NCBI RefSeq assembly: GCF_003935715.1
Contig: NZ_RHPP01000023.1
Span: forward strand, 1 to 38,814
Direction: 5' to 3'
From: Stenotrophomonas sp. 278
Lineage (GTDB): Bacteria; Pseudomonadota; Gammaproteobacteria; Xanthomonadales; Xanthomonadaceae
DNA length: 38,814 nucleotides
Under the pieces are notes generated by a model, which had not been told where the DNA came from, did not search any database, and saw only the letters and a list, made by a program, of their open reading frames with translations. The position numbers and the translations under genes are program-made. Shown one piece after another: positions 25,680-35,930 of the stretch (positions within the stretch are counted from its first letter, which is position 1; each line of letters starts with the position of its first letter).

Positions 25680-25737
25680 TTTGTATTCACTTTTACCCCG
25701 GAGCGGGCTAGGCTGGCGAAAATCGTGGAGCCCGCCC

Positions 25738-26901
25738 ATGCACGTCCCAACCCTGAACTTCGACCTCGGCGAAGAGATCGACCTGCTGCGCCAGAGCGTG
25801 GCCCATTTTGCCTCGGCCGAGGTCGCCCCGCTGGCGGCAAAGGCGGATGAGGAGAATCTGTTCCCGCACGCGCTGTGGCGCAAGCTCGGCGAGCAGGGGC
25901 TGCTCGGCCTGACCGTGGAGGAGGAATACGGCGGCAGCGGCATGGGCTACCTGGCCCATGTGGTGGCGATGGAGGAAATCTCGCGGGCCTCCGGCGGTAT
26001 CGGCCTCAGCTATGGCGCGCACTCCAACCTGTGCGTGAACCAGCTGCGCAAGAACGGGACCGAAGAGCAGAAGCAGCGTTTCCTGCCCGACCTGTGCAGC
26101 GGCACCAAGGTCGGCGCGCTGGCGATGAGCGAACCGGGCGCGGGTTCTGACGTGGTGTCGATGAAGCTGCGCGCCGACAAGCGCGGCGACCACTACGTGC
26201 TCAACGGCAACAAGATGTGGATCACCAACGGGCCGGACGCCGACGTGCTGGTGGTCTACGCAAAGACCGACCCGGAGGCGGGTGCCAAGGGCATCACCGC
26301 CTTCCTGGTGGAGAAGGGCATGAAGGGCTTCTCCACCGCCCAGAAGCTGGACAAGCTGGGCATGCGCGGCTCCAACACCTGCGAACTGGTGTTCGAGAAC
26401 TGCGAGGTACCTGAGGAAAACGTGCTCGGCACGGTCGGCGGCGGTACCAAGGTGCTGATGTCCGGGCTGGACTACGAGCGGGTGGTGCTGTCCGGCGGCC
26501 CGCTGGGGCTGATGGCGGCCGCGCTGGACGTGGTGATGCCCTACGTCCACGAGCGCAAACAGTTCGGCGAGGCGATCGGCACCTTCCAGCTGATCCAGGC
26601 CAAGCTGGCCGACATGTATGTCGGTCTGAATGCATGCCGGGCCTATGTCTACGCGGTGGCACGCGCCTGCGATCAGGGCCGCACCACCCGCCAGGATGCC
26701 GCCGGTGCCATTCTGTATTCGGCCGAGAAGGCCACCTGGTTGACCGGCCAGGCGATCCAGATCCTCGGTGGCAACGGCTACATCAACGAGTACCCCACCG
26801 GCCGGCTGTGGCGCGATGCCAAGCTGTACGAGATCGGTGCGGGCACCTCGGAGATCCGCCGCATGCTGATCGGCCGCGAACTGTTCCAGCGCACCAAGTA
26901 A
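25738..26901 (+). CDS. liuA: Isovaleryl-CoA dehydrogenase
   Basis: A 387-residue FAD acyl-CoA dehydrogenase that converts isovaleryl-CoA to 3-methylcrotonyl-CoA in leucine breakdown. [16 protein letters not shown] and [10 protein letters not shown] are the FAD/substrate motifs; [20 protein letters not shown] and the C-terminal [18 protein letters not shown] are family signatures. The catalytic base is Glu247 in [18 protein letters not shown], the position used by isovaleryl-CoA dehydrogenase and unlike most other family members, which fixes the substrate assignment. The ATG at 25738 gives the normal N-terminus; 21 further codons are open upstream but run into the operator. liuB follows after 10 bp. 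Confidence 0.95.
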   Translation: MHVPTLNFDLGEEIDLLRQSVAHFASAEVAPLAAKADEENLFPHALWRKLGEQGLLGLTVEEEYGGSGMGYLAHVVAMEEISRASGGIGLSYGAHSNLCVNQLRKNGTEEQKQRFLPDLCSGTKVGALAMSEPGAGSDVVSMKLRADKRGDHYVLNGNKMWITNGPDADVLVVYAKTDPEAGAKGITAFLVEKGMKGFSTAQKLDKLGMRGSNTCELVFENCEVPEENVLGTVGGGTKVLMSGLDYERVVLSGGPLGLMAAALDVVMPYVHERKQFGEAIGTFQLIQAKLADMYVGLNACRAYVYAVARACDQGRTTRQDAAGAILYSAEKATWLTGQAIQILGGNGYINEYPTGRLWRDAKLYEIGAGTSEIRRMLIGRELFQRTK

Positions 26902-26911
26902 GGGTCCTGCG

Positions 26912-28522
<1,611 letters not shown>

Positions 28523-28536
28523 CCCGGAAGATGACC

Positions 28537-30519
28537 ATGTTCACCAAGATCCTGATCGCCAACCGCGGCGAAATTGCCTGCCGCGTCATCGCCACCTGCC
28601 AGCGCCTGGGCATTGCCACGGTGGCGGCGTATTCCGACGCCGACCGCAACGCACGGCATGTGCGGCTGGCCGACGAAGCGGTAGCGATTGGTCCGGCCCC
28701 GGCGCGCGAGAGCTATCTGCGCGCTGACGCGATCCTGGCCGCCGCGCGCCAGACCGGTGCACAGGCGATCCATCCGGGCTACGGCTTCCTTTCGGAAAAC
28801 GCGGACTTTGCCCAGGCGTGTGCCGATGCCGGGATCGTGTTCATCGGCCCGTCGGCGTCGGCGATCCGGGCGATGGGTGACAAGAGTGCGGCCAAGGCGC
28901 TGATGCAGCAGGCCGGCGTACCGCTGACCCCGGGTTACCACGGCGATGCCCAGGCACCGGATTTCCTGCGAGACCAGGCCGACGCCATCGGCTACCCGGT
29001 GCTGATCAAGGCCAGCGCCGGTGGCGGCGGCAAGGGCATGCGCCGGGTCGACGACAGCGCCGCCTTTGTAGATGCGCTGACCAGCTGCCAGCGCGAGGCA
29101 CAATCCGCGTTCGGCAATGCGCACGTGCTGGTGGAGAAGTACGTGGAGCGCCCGCGCCACATCGAGATCCAGGTGTTCGGCGACAGCCACGGCAACGTCG
29201 TATACCTGTTCGAGCGCGACTGCTCGGTGCAGCGTCGTCACCAGAAAGTGCTGGAAGAAGCGCCCGCGCCCGGCATGACGCCGGAGCGCCGCGCGGCAAT
29301 GGGCACTGCGGCGGTCAATGCCGCGCGCGCGGTGAACTATGTTGGCGCGGGCACGGTGGAGTTCATCGCCGGCCCGGATGGCGATTTCTACTTCATGGAA
29401 ATGAACACCCGCCTGCAGGTGGAACACCCGGTAACGGAATGCATCACCGGCACCGACCTGGTGGAGTGGCAGCTGCGCGTGGCCAGTGGTGAACCGCTGC
29501 CGCTGCAGCAGGAACAGCTGCAGATCCACGGTCATGCACTGGAGGCGCGTCTGTATGCGGAGGACGCAGACCGCGGATTCCTGCCCTCCACCGGCACGCT
29601 GCGGCACCTGCATCTGCCCGCGAACGGCACGCACGTGCGCGTGGACGCTGGCGTCGAACAGGGCGATGCGATCACCCCGTACTACGACCCGATGATCGCC
29701 AAGCTGATCGTCTGGGACGTGGACCGCGAGGCCGCGCTGCGGCGCATGCAGCAGGCGCTGGCCGAGTGCGAAGTGGTCGGCGTGACCACCAATGCCGCGT
29801 TCCTGCGCCGACTGGTGATGACCGACTCGTTTGCCGGTGCGAAGCTGGACACCGCGCTGATCGAGCGTGAGCACAGCGCCCTGGCACCGCCAACGGCGGT
29901 GGCCGACCCCGCTGTCTGGGCGCTGGCGGCGGTCGCCGTGATTGGAACCGAGGCGGCCGCGCACAGCGATGCGCACGACCCGCATTCCCCGTGGCAGGCC
30001 CGCGATGGCTGGCGACTCGGCCAGCGCGCGGGACGCGCGCTCACCCTGGAGCATGCGGGCACCCAGACCCGGGTCGACGTCACCGCCGACGGCGATGTGT
30101 GGACCGTCCAGGTGGAAGGACACGCCTTGCAGGCGCGCGGCAGCCTTGCTCGCGAATGGCTCTCCCTGCAGGTCGGCGACACCCTGCATCGTGCCCACAT
30201 CGTGCGCGACGGTGCGGACGTGTATCTGTTCGGCGGAGAAGGCGTACGCCGCCTCACCCTGCATGATCCGGTCAGCGAAGCGGACCAGAGCGTCGCCGAC
30301 GCCGGCAGTCTGCTGGCACCCATGCCCGGGCGCGTTGTCGCCACGCTGGTGGCGGCGGGCACCGCGGTGGCACGCGGCACGCCGCTGCTGGTGCTGGAGG
30401 CAATGAAGATGGAGCATACGCTGCAGGCTCCGGCTGACGGCACCGTGCAAGGCTACCGGGTCAAGGCGGGCGACCAGGTGGGCGATGGAGCCGTTCTGGT
30501 CGATTTTGAGGCGACCTGA
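28537..30519 (+). CDS. liuD: 3-methylcrotonyl-CoA carboxylase, alpha (biotin carboxylase) subunit
   Basis: A 660-residue biotin-dependent subunit. Residues 1-~445 are biotin carboxylase (KILIANRGEIACRVI, GYGFLSENADFAQ, KASAGGGGKGMR, ERDCSVQRRHQKVLEEAPAP, EMNTRLQVEHPVTE). A linking domain follows, and the C-terminal biotin carrier domain has the biotinyl lysine 624 in EAMKMEH. An ATG also occurs at 28531, but the GGAAG at 28526-28530 is spaced correctly only for the ATG at 28537, giving the family start MFTKILIANRG. It closes the liuABD operon and is followed by a hairpin terminator. Confidence 0.95.
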   Translation: MFTKILIANRGEIACRVIATCQRLGIATVAAYSDADRNARHVRLADEAVAIGPAPARESYLRADAILAAARQTGAQAIHPGYGFLSENADFAQACADAGIVFIGPSASAIRAMGDKSAAKALMQQAGVPLTPGYHGDAQAPDFLRDQADAIGYPVLIKASAGGGGKGMRRVDDSAAFVDALTSCQREAQSAFGNAHVLVEKYVERPRHIEIQVFGDSHGNVVYLFERDCSVQRRHQKVLEEAPAPGMTPERRAAMGTAAVNAARAVNYVGAGTVEFIAGPDGDFYFMEMNTRLQVEHPVTECITGTDLVEWQLRVASGEPLPLQQEQLQIHGHALEARLYAEDADRGFLPSTGTLRHLHLPANGTHVRVDAGVEQGDAITPYYDPMIAKLIVWDVDREAALRRMQQALAECEVVGVTTNAAFLRRLVMTDSFAGAKLDTALIEREHSALAPPTAVADPAVWALAAVAVIGTEAAAHSDAHDPHSPWQARDGWRLGQRAGRALTLEHAGTQTRVDVTADGDVWTVQVEGHALQARGSLAREWLSLQVGDTLHRAHIVRDGADVYLFGGEGVRRLTLHDPVSEADQSVADAGSLLAPMPGRVVATLVAAGTAVARGTPLLVLEAMKMEHTLQAPADGTVQGYRVKAGDQVGDGAVLVDFEAT

Positions 30520-30527
30520 GTGCTGAC

Positions 30528-30544
30528 GACGCGCAATGCGCGTC
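30528..30544. terminator. Hairpin between convergent liuD and the peptide maturation dehydrogenase
   Basis: GACGCGC (30528-30534) and GCGCGTC (30538-30544) form a perfect 7-bp stem with an AAT loop. It fits exactly in the 26-bp gap between two convergent stop codons, so it is likely a two-way terminator even though T-runs are lacking. Confidence 0.65.
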
Positions 30545-30545
30545 G

Positions 30546-31706
30546 CTAGGCGGGCCAGACCACGCGGTTGGGATCGAACTCGGTGGTGGTCAGGGTCCCG
30601 CTCCGCCAACCGACGCCGACCACGGCAACCGGTCCCTGGGTGATGCCATCCAGTCCAAACGCCTGCTCGATGTCCACGTCGTTGATGGCGGCAGTCACGA
30701 ATGCCGCCAGTCCACGTTCGGTGGCCGCCATGTACAGCGCCTGCGAGATATGGCCGATATCCAGAAGCAGCGCGCGATACGCCTTGGCGTGATTGCGGTA
30801 CTTCCACTGCGTGCGCGCAAAGCGCGGCACCAGTACCAGATGCGCGGCGGCATTGGAAAACCAGTCCTGCCCGGACACCATGCGTTCGGCGATCTCCTGT
30901 AGCGGCCGGTCAGATGGTCGCGGCAGGGCCGCCAGCGCATGCCTGATCGGATGATAGTGATACAGCCCGGGTTCCAGCCCCTGCACCCGCTGCACCAGCA
31001 GATAGGTTTCGGTGGCGTGGAGCCCGCCGCCTGAAGGCACGTGCTTCTTGAGGAACTGCGTGTCAGCGTCCACCTGCACCACCGCCTGTGCTTTCACCGT
31101 GCGCTGCAGCAGCTGTGCCAGCAGCTCGCTGCTGATGCTTCGTTCCGCGTCGAAGTTGCGGCAGGTGGTACGGCGCTCAAGCAGCCGGTCGTACTCCGTT
31201 GTCTCCACTGCCGGCAGCGCCTGGTAAGGCCCGGTCCGCTCCTGCACCGCCGGTGGAGGAACACCGAGCTGCTGACGCAGCTCCCTGGCGGTCACCATGT
31301 GGTTGTCGCGCATCTCCGCCGCACTGTTCACGCCTTGCCAGCGACCGTGACGGTGTGCCAACGCTGCAAGCGGCCACCAGTGCCCGTCGCGCACCGCTTC
31401 ATCGCGCTGGCGATGCGCGTGGTGCTGCGCGGCGTCGGATATCAGCAGGCCGGCTTCCAGCAGGCCCAGCCAGTCCCCTGACGAGTGGCTGACCTCATCT
31501 ACGGGTGTCCATTGGCGCGGGCTCAGCGCACCGAGCAGTTCACGCTGCGATGCCGTCACCGGCACGGGCTGCTCCAGGTGCGCGGCAAGCGCGAACCACG
31601 CAGTGGTCGAGGACAGTTCGGCGCGGCCGGCCAGAATCGCCGTAAGGTCCACGCTGACCTGTTCCCGGGGCTCGAACATGACAGTGGTGCAACGGCGCAG
31701 TTTCAT
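30546..31706 (-). CDS. Putative peptide maturation dehydrogenase (SagB-type flavoenzyme)
   Basis: A 386-residue protein in two parts. Residues 1-~160 are an uncharacterised N-terminal region that may bind the substrate peptide. Residues ~165-386 are an FMN nitroreductase fold of the SagB type: RRTTCRNFD (178-186), PSGGGLHATETYLLVQ (224-239), WKYRNHAKAYRALLLDIGHI (301-320) and GVGW near the end. I recall a family, 'putative peptide maturation dehydrogenase', restricted mainly to Xanthomonadaceae and found with the partners seen here. SagB enzymes oxidise azolines to azoles on ribosomal peptides. A GTG at 31721 is also open; the ATG at 31706 gives the MKLRRC start I consider more typical. It is divergent from the precursor peptide gene. 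Confidence 0.8.
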   Translation of the reverse strand: MKLRRCTTVMFEPREQVSVDLTAILAGRAELSSTTAWFALAAHLEQPVPVTASQRELLGALSPRQWTPVDEVSHSSGDWLGLLEAGLLISDAAQHHAHRQRDEAVRDGHWWPLAALAHRHGRWQGVNSAAEMRDNHMVTARELRQQLGVPPPAVQERTGPYQALPAVETTEYDRLLERRTTCRNFDAERSISSELLAQLLQRTVKAQAVVQVDADTQFLKKHVPSGGGLHATETYLLVQRVQGLEPGLYHYHPIRHALAALPRPSDRPLQEIAERMVSGQDWFSNAAAHLVLVPRFARTQWKYRNHAKAYRALLLDIGHISQALYMAATERGLAAFVTAAINDVDIEQAFGLDGITQGPVAVVGVGWRSGTLTTTEFDPNRVVWPA

Positions 31707-31887
31707 CAGGGAACCGACCACGGTGGGGTAGGCACATTCTAGAGGGCAGGAATGCAGGTGCGTGCCGCGTGTCCGGACGACGGCGGTTTCTGCGTTGGCC
31801 CGGAATCGCCAGGCGTCGCGGCGTCCGGAACTACATTACCGACCCCGTCGGCCGATAACCCTGACTCCTCCTACTGGATCAACTGCA
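31707..31887. promoter_or_regulatory. Divergent control region of the RiPP locus
   Basis: This 181-bp interval separates the dehydrogenase start from the precursor peptide start and must hold both promoters. I see no clear -35/-10 pair and only a weak ribosome-binding site (GGATC) before the peptide ATG. The frame of the peptide gene is open from 31762, but the preceding codons do not resemble leader sequence. Confidence 0.4.
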
Positions 31888-32190
31888 ATGAGCAGCGACA
31901 CCCCGGAACCGAACAAGATCGCCCCCGAAGCCGCCGCGCGCCTGGTGTCCCGTCTGATTGACGACGCCGGTTTCCGGGAGTTGTTCCAGAAGGACGCCAC
32001 CCGGGCACTGGCCGAGGTCGGCATTGACGTGGAGGCCCATCCGGACTGCTGCGATATCCAGCAGCTGGCCAGCGTGGAGGAGCTGCGCGCGGTGCAGGCG
32101 CAGCTGGAGAAGTACCTGAGCACGTCCTATCAGTCGATGCTGGTGCCGCATTGCTTCGAAGCGGGCAAGGCCAGCGACGCGCTGGAATGA
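31888..32190 (+). CDS. RiPP precursor peptide, nitrile-hydratase-leader-like (putative modified peptide)
   Basis: A 100-residue peptide. Residues ~14-47 (AARLVSRLIDDAGFRELFQK, then DATRALAEVGID) have the 'xxFRxxFxxDAxxALxExGI' pattern of nitrile hydratase alpha-like leaders used by RiPP precursors. A following stretch with Cys54-Cys55 leads to a helical segment, and the C-terminus (STSYQSMLVPHCFEAGKASD) with Ser/Thr/Tyr residues and Cys89 could be the core. No GG cleavage site is obvious. It is divergent from the SagB-type dehydrogenase and converges with the cyclase gene 24 bp away. I recall a matching family, 'putative modified peptide', in Xanthomonadaceae; this was not checked by search. 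Confidence 0.75.
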   Translation: MSSDTPEPNKIAPEAAARLVSRLIDDAGFRELFQKDATRALAEVGIDVEAHPDCCDIQQLASVEELRAVQAQLEKYLSTSYQSMLVPHCFEAGKASDALE

Positions 32191-32214
32191 ACCGGGTGCC
32201 AGCCTGCGTCCGGC

Positions 32215-34695
32215 CTACCGGGAACGCAGGCTGGCGTCAGCCAGAATGTCGTGCACGTTCAGCGGCTGCATCAGCTGCATGGATGCCAGTTCGGCGATCG
32301 CGCCGCCGCGATGGTCGAACAGCCACTCGTTCTGCTTCTGGAATGCTTCGGCATTGCCCAGCCGGCGCTGCACATCGCGCAGTACCACCCGCGCCTGCAC
32401 CGGCTCGGTACCATCCAGCAGAGGCCGCAGCAGCGCTTCGGCCTGGGCTGGCTGGTTCCTTCCCAGTTGCTGCATGGCCAGCACGATGGTGTGCCACTTG
32501 CCGATGACCGGACTCTTCTGGGCCCGGATGAGGGCCTCATGGTCGCGCAGCAGTTGATCAGCGCGCGCGAGGTCACCCTGGCGCTGGGCGAGATACGCAA
32601 GCGACAACACGCGCAGCAGGCGGTCGGACAGATTGGGACTGGCGGTGTCCTTCAGCAACGGCAGCAGCTGATTGGCCACGGCCGCCAGTGCAGCGGGGTT
32701 GCGTCGCTCACAGGCGGTATCCACGACCGCGTGCATCAGCAGCACATGCGTGCGGAAGTCGACTGACTCCGTTGGAGCGTCCTCGCTGGACAGGGCATCG
32801 GCCATGCCGGTGCAGTCGTCCTGGTCGGCGGCAAGCAGCACGCGAACGCGCTGGTGCATGATGGTCTGCAGCTCGTCGCGGGCCTTGGGCAGCTTTGCCA
32901 GCAGTGCCTGCGCATCCTTGTAGCGACGCTGGGCGATCAGCACGTCCACCCGTGTATCGCTGGCATCGCGACCGGTCAGCTGCTCGGCGGTCTGGAAACT
33001 GCGCAGCGCTTCGTCGTACCGGTTCGTGCCCAACTGGATCCAACCGGTGTAGCCGATCGGATAGGCACGCAGCGGAGCCTGCGGCACCGAGGCGGCTCGG
33101 GCATAGCGCTCGGCTTCCGCGTAGCGGTTGTCCATCAGCAGGAAGCCGGCGGTGTTGGCCTGTCCCGCGAACGAGTCGGGATAGACTTCGGCCAGCACGC
33201 GCCAGTCTTCCAGCGGCCAGCCGTCCGGGCGCAACTCGCTGTTCCAGGCTTTCAGGTACAGGCGCTCGCGGTGTGGCAACCGCTCATTGAGAGCGAGCGC
33301 CCGATGCAGGTGCGGCAGCGCTTCGGCGCGCTGGTCCATCCGCACGAGCAGCCTGGCCAGGCCCATGTGTGCCATGGCGAAGTCGGGATCAGCGTCCAGT
33401 GCGGCCTCGTAGAGCTTGGCGGCCTCGGTGAACCGGCGTCGGCCCAGCGCATTTTCCGCGAGGGCGAACGATTTGAGTGCCTGCAGATTGTCAGTGGACG
33501 CCTGCGGCAGCGGCACTGACTGCTGCACCGACGCCACGGTTTCGCCAAGGCCGGCACGCAGACGTCCGACCACGTCATCCACCGCGCCGACCACGGCGTC
33601 AGGGGTCTGTGCATTGGCGTGATAGCTGCGTACCACCGCGCGGCTGACCGGGTCGACCAGGTCCACTGCCACCCGATAATGCCCGTTTGACCGATGGATG
33701 CTGGGAGCCAGGACCATGCGCGCGCCCTCGCGCGAGGCCACGTCGCCGGCGAGGTTGCGGTCCAGTGCGCGTTCGACGGGCACGCGCAGCAACTCGCGCG
33801 ACTCCTTGACCTTGCTGTCGGCCAACACGTTCACGTAGCGCGACTGCTCCAGGCTCAGCTGCAGGGCACGCCGAAGGCTGTCATCGAACAAGGTGTCGCC
33901 GCTGGCGTTGTCGACATCGGCCAGCACGACCCAGTCGCGCTCGGCGAAGGCGATGGCCGGCTCGGGCCGCAGCAGGATCCACCCGCCAATACCCAGCACC
34001 GCCAGCAACGCCATTTCGGCAGCCAGCGCCGCCGGCCTGCGCCAGAGCGGCAGCTTGCGTTGCGCCTTGGGGGTGTGCCTGGGCATGCGCAGTGGGGCAA
34101 AACCCGGCTCGCCGACCTCGAACACCTCCTGGGGAGCGGGCACGCCCTTGAACAGCCATGGACCATGGGAGCGCCACTGAAGCTTCCCGGCCCGTTCGCC
34201 CAGTTCACTGCTGGCACGGCGGGAGAGCGACTCGGCGACCGAGGAGAGCAGGATCTGGCCCGGCCGGGCCAGCGCCATCAGGCGCGCCGCCATCGGCTTG
34301 GCCAGCCCTTCCACTTCCACCGGCTTGGCCCCGGCCTGGATCGCCTCGGGGCTGTTGTCCCAGATCAGCACTTCGCCCACGTGCAGCCCGGCACGGGCGC
34401 GCAGCGGAAGATTGCGCTGCTGCGCCAGCTTGTGCACTTCACGCTGGTAGTCCAGCGCGAAGCCCAGGCCATCAATGGCACGGTCGAACAGCAGGAACAG
34501 GCCATCGGACCGGTCGATCTGCTGGCCGTTCCACTGCTGCTGAAGTGCCAGCACCAGACGGTCGTGATGCTGGAACAGCTCGGCGGCGGCGGCATCGCCG
34601 ATGCGCTCGACCAGCACCAGCGAATCGCACAGGTCGGTGAACAGCAGGGCGCGAAGCTGCGGGGCCTGGGTCGACGTTCCGATGTCGCCGTTCAT
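32215..34695 (-). CDS. Putative peptide modification system cyclase (nucleotidyl cyclase, TM, TPR)
   Basis: An 826-residue protein. Residues ~12-195 are a class III nucleotidyl cyclase domain: metal Asp21 in LLFTDLCDSL, Asp64 in RSDGLFLLFD, and GLHVGEVL, MAARLMALARPGQILLSS. The expected catalytic Asn is Pro134 and the purine-specifying positions are non-canonical, while Arg137 is kept. A membrane helix follows at ~222-242 (ALAAEMALLAVLGIGGWILL), then a domain with WVVLADVDN and TPR-like helices from ~370 to the C-terminus. The family usually called 'putative peptide modification system cyclase' has this layout. The start at 34695 gives the cyclase N-terminus; upstream codons lie in the neighbouring gene. 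The CNB-GGDEF gene ends 13 bp upstream, so both are probably cotranscribed. Confidence 0.8.
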   Translation of the reverse strand: MNGDIGTSTQAPQLRALLFTDLCDSLVLVERIGDAAAAELFQHHDRLVLALQQQWNGQQIDRSDGLFLLFDRAIDGLGFALDYQREVHKLAQQRNLPLRARAGLHVGEVLIWDNSPEAIQAGAKPVEVEGLAKPMAARLMALARPGQILLSSVAESLSRRASSELGERAGKLQWRSHGPWLFKGVPAPQEVFEVGEPGFAPLRMPRHTPKAQRKLPLWRRPAALAAEMALLAVLGIGGWILLRPEPAIAFAERDWVVLADVDNASGDTLFDDSLRRALQLSLEQSRYVNVLADSKVKESRELLRVPVERALDRNLAGDVASREGARMVLAPSIHRSNGHYRVAVDLVDPVSRAVVRSYHANAQTPDAVVGAVDDVVGRLRAGLGETVASVQQSVPLPQASTDNLQALKSFALAENALGRRRFTEAAKLYEAALDADPDFAMAHMGLARLLVRMDQRAEALPHLHRALALNERLPHRERLYLKAWNSELRPDGWPLEDWRVLAEVYPDSFAGQANTAGFLLMDNRYAEAERYARAASVPQAPLRAYPIGYTGWIQLGTNRYDEALRSFQTAEQLTGRDASDTRVDVLIAQRRYKDAQALLAKLPKARDELQTIMHQRVRVLLAADQDDCTGMADALSSEDAPTESVDFRTHVLLMHAVVDTACERRNPAALAAVANQLLPLLKDTASPNLSDRLLRVLSLAYLAQRQGDLARADQLLRDHEALIRAQKSPVIGKWHTIVLAMQQLGRNQPAQAEALLRPLLDGTEPVQARVVLRDVQRRLGNAEAFQKQNEWLFDHRGGAIAELASMQLMQPLNVHDILADASLRSR

Positions 34696-34708
34696 GAGGG
34701 GATTCCCG

Positions 34709-35752
34709 TCAGGGCTTGGCGGTCGCGGCACGCGACCAGTGCAGGCGGTTACCGCCCAGGCGCTTGGCCTGGTAAAGCGCGTTGTCGGCGCGAGCGTACC
34801 ACTCGCTCCAGTCGGTGTGGGGCTCGAGCAGGCAGACCCCGATGCTGACCGGGCAGATGTTGGGGTGTGCGGTGACGCGGCCGAGCAGACCCTGGACGGC
34901 ACTGAGGACGAACTCGGCCGCATGCTGCAGGCTGTCGCGGTCGGCATGGCGCAGCAGCAGACAGAACTCGTCCCCGCCAAGGCGGCAGGCACGGTCGTCC
35001 TCGGTGGCGACCGACCGCAGGATGTTGGCCACGCTCTGCAGGACCCGGTCACCGGCCTGGTGGCCGTGCTCGTCGTTGACCTGCTTGAACTGGTCGCAGT
35101 CGATCAGCAGCAGGCCCTGGGGCGCACCGTGGTCGGTGCTGCGGCATTCCTGCAGGTACAGGGCCAGGCCGCGGCGGTTGTGCAGGCCGGTCAATTCGTC
35201 GGTGCGCACCAGTTCACGGGTGTGGGTGAGCTGGTGGGTGGTGACATACAGATTGTCGAGCGCGGCTTCGAGGTCGTGATTGCGACGGCGCAGCTGGCGG
35301 ATCAGGACCTGTTCATTGCTGACCACGCGCATGATGGTGCGGCGAAGGAAGTAGGCGACCATCCCCGGGTCGCGGTCGACCAGGCGCTGGAACTGGTCGT
35401 GGCCCAGTTCCAGCACGATGCTGTCGACGGTGGCGCGGGCGTCCGCGCTGCGCGGGTGGTCACCGATGAGCAGGCCGAGTTCGCCGAAGAATTCCTGCGG
35501 GCCAAGCGTCTTCACGACAAGGTCTTCGCCGAAGTCGAGCTCGATGCTGCCACTGACGATGACGTACATGGTGCCGCCGGCCTGACCACTGTGGAACAGG
35601 TAGTCGCCACTGCGCAGCTGCAGCTGCTGGCCGAATTCAGCGAAAAGTGCGAATTCACCGGCGCTCAGCACGGCATGCACGATGTCAGCCATCGCGGTTT
35701 CCGCGATGCCTGGTTCCTGCGCGCACACTTGCGTTGCAAACTTGCCGGTCAT
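34709..35752 (-). CDS. Cyclic-nucleotide-binding domain/GGDEF diguanylate cyclase
   Basis: A 347-residue cytoplasmic signalling protein. Residues ~25-145 are a CRP-like cNMP-binding domain; its phosphate-binding cassette FFGELGLLIGDHPRSADARA keeps Glu91, Arg101 and Ser102. A helical linker (~145-180, rich in Arg and Leu) joins the GGDEF domain (~180-340): DELTGLHNRRGL, DCDQFKQVNDEHGHQAGD and the active site GGDEF at 259-263. No RxxD product-inhibition site precedes it (TEDD occupies that place). It should make c-di-GMP in response to a cyclic nucleotide. The ATG at 35752 follows GGGAAG; an internal ATG at 35692 is also possible. The peptide-system cyclase gene follows 13 bp downstream. Confidence 0.88.
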   Translation of the reverse strand: MTGKFATQVCAQEPGIAETAMADIVHAVLSAGEFALFAEFGQQLQLRSGDYLFHSGQAGGTMYVIVSGSIELDFGEDLVVKTLGPQEFFGELGLLIGDHPRSADARATVDSIVLELGHDQFQRLVDRDPGMVAYFLRRTIMRVVSNEQVLIRQLRRRNHDLEAALDNLYVTTHQLTHTRELVRTDELTGLHNRRGLALYLQECRSTDHGAPQGLLLIDCDQFKQVNDEHGHQAGDRVLQSVANILRSVATEDDRACRLGGDEFCLLLRHADRDSLQHAAEFVLSAVQGLLGRVTAHPNICPVSIGVCLLEPHTDWSEWYARADNALYQAKRLGGNRLHWSRAATAKP

Positions 35753-35839
35753 CCCGTGCACCCGCTTCCCAGCGTCCCCCGGTGAGCAGACGAGGATAGC
35801 ACTCCTGAAAAGTGTGCGCCTCATCCCAGTTCCATTAAA

Positions 35840-35868
35840 AACGGCCAAAATTTCGGGTGTTGGCCGTT
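35840..35868. repeat. 9-bp inverted repeat upstream of the CNB-GGDEF gene
   Basis: AACGGCCAA (35840-35848) and TTGGCCGTT (35860-35868) pair perfectly around an 11-base spacer, in an unusually AT-rich patch. It lies 88 bp upstream of the CNB-GGDEF start and downstream of aceA. It may be an operator or a terminator. Confidence 0.45.
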
Positions 35869-35930
35869 GGCCCGTGGTGGGTGGAACGCGGGTTCGGGGG
35901 AGGAGCGGCCAGCGGATCATGTGAAGACGA

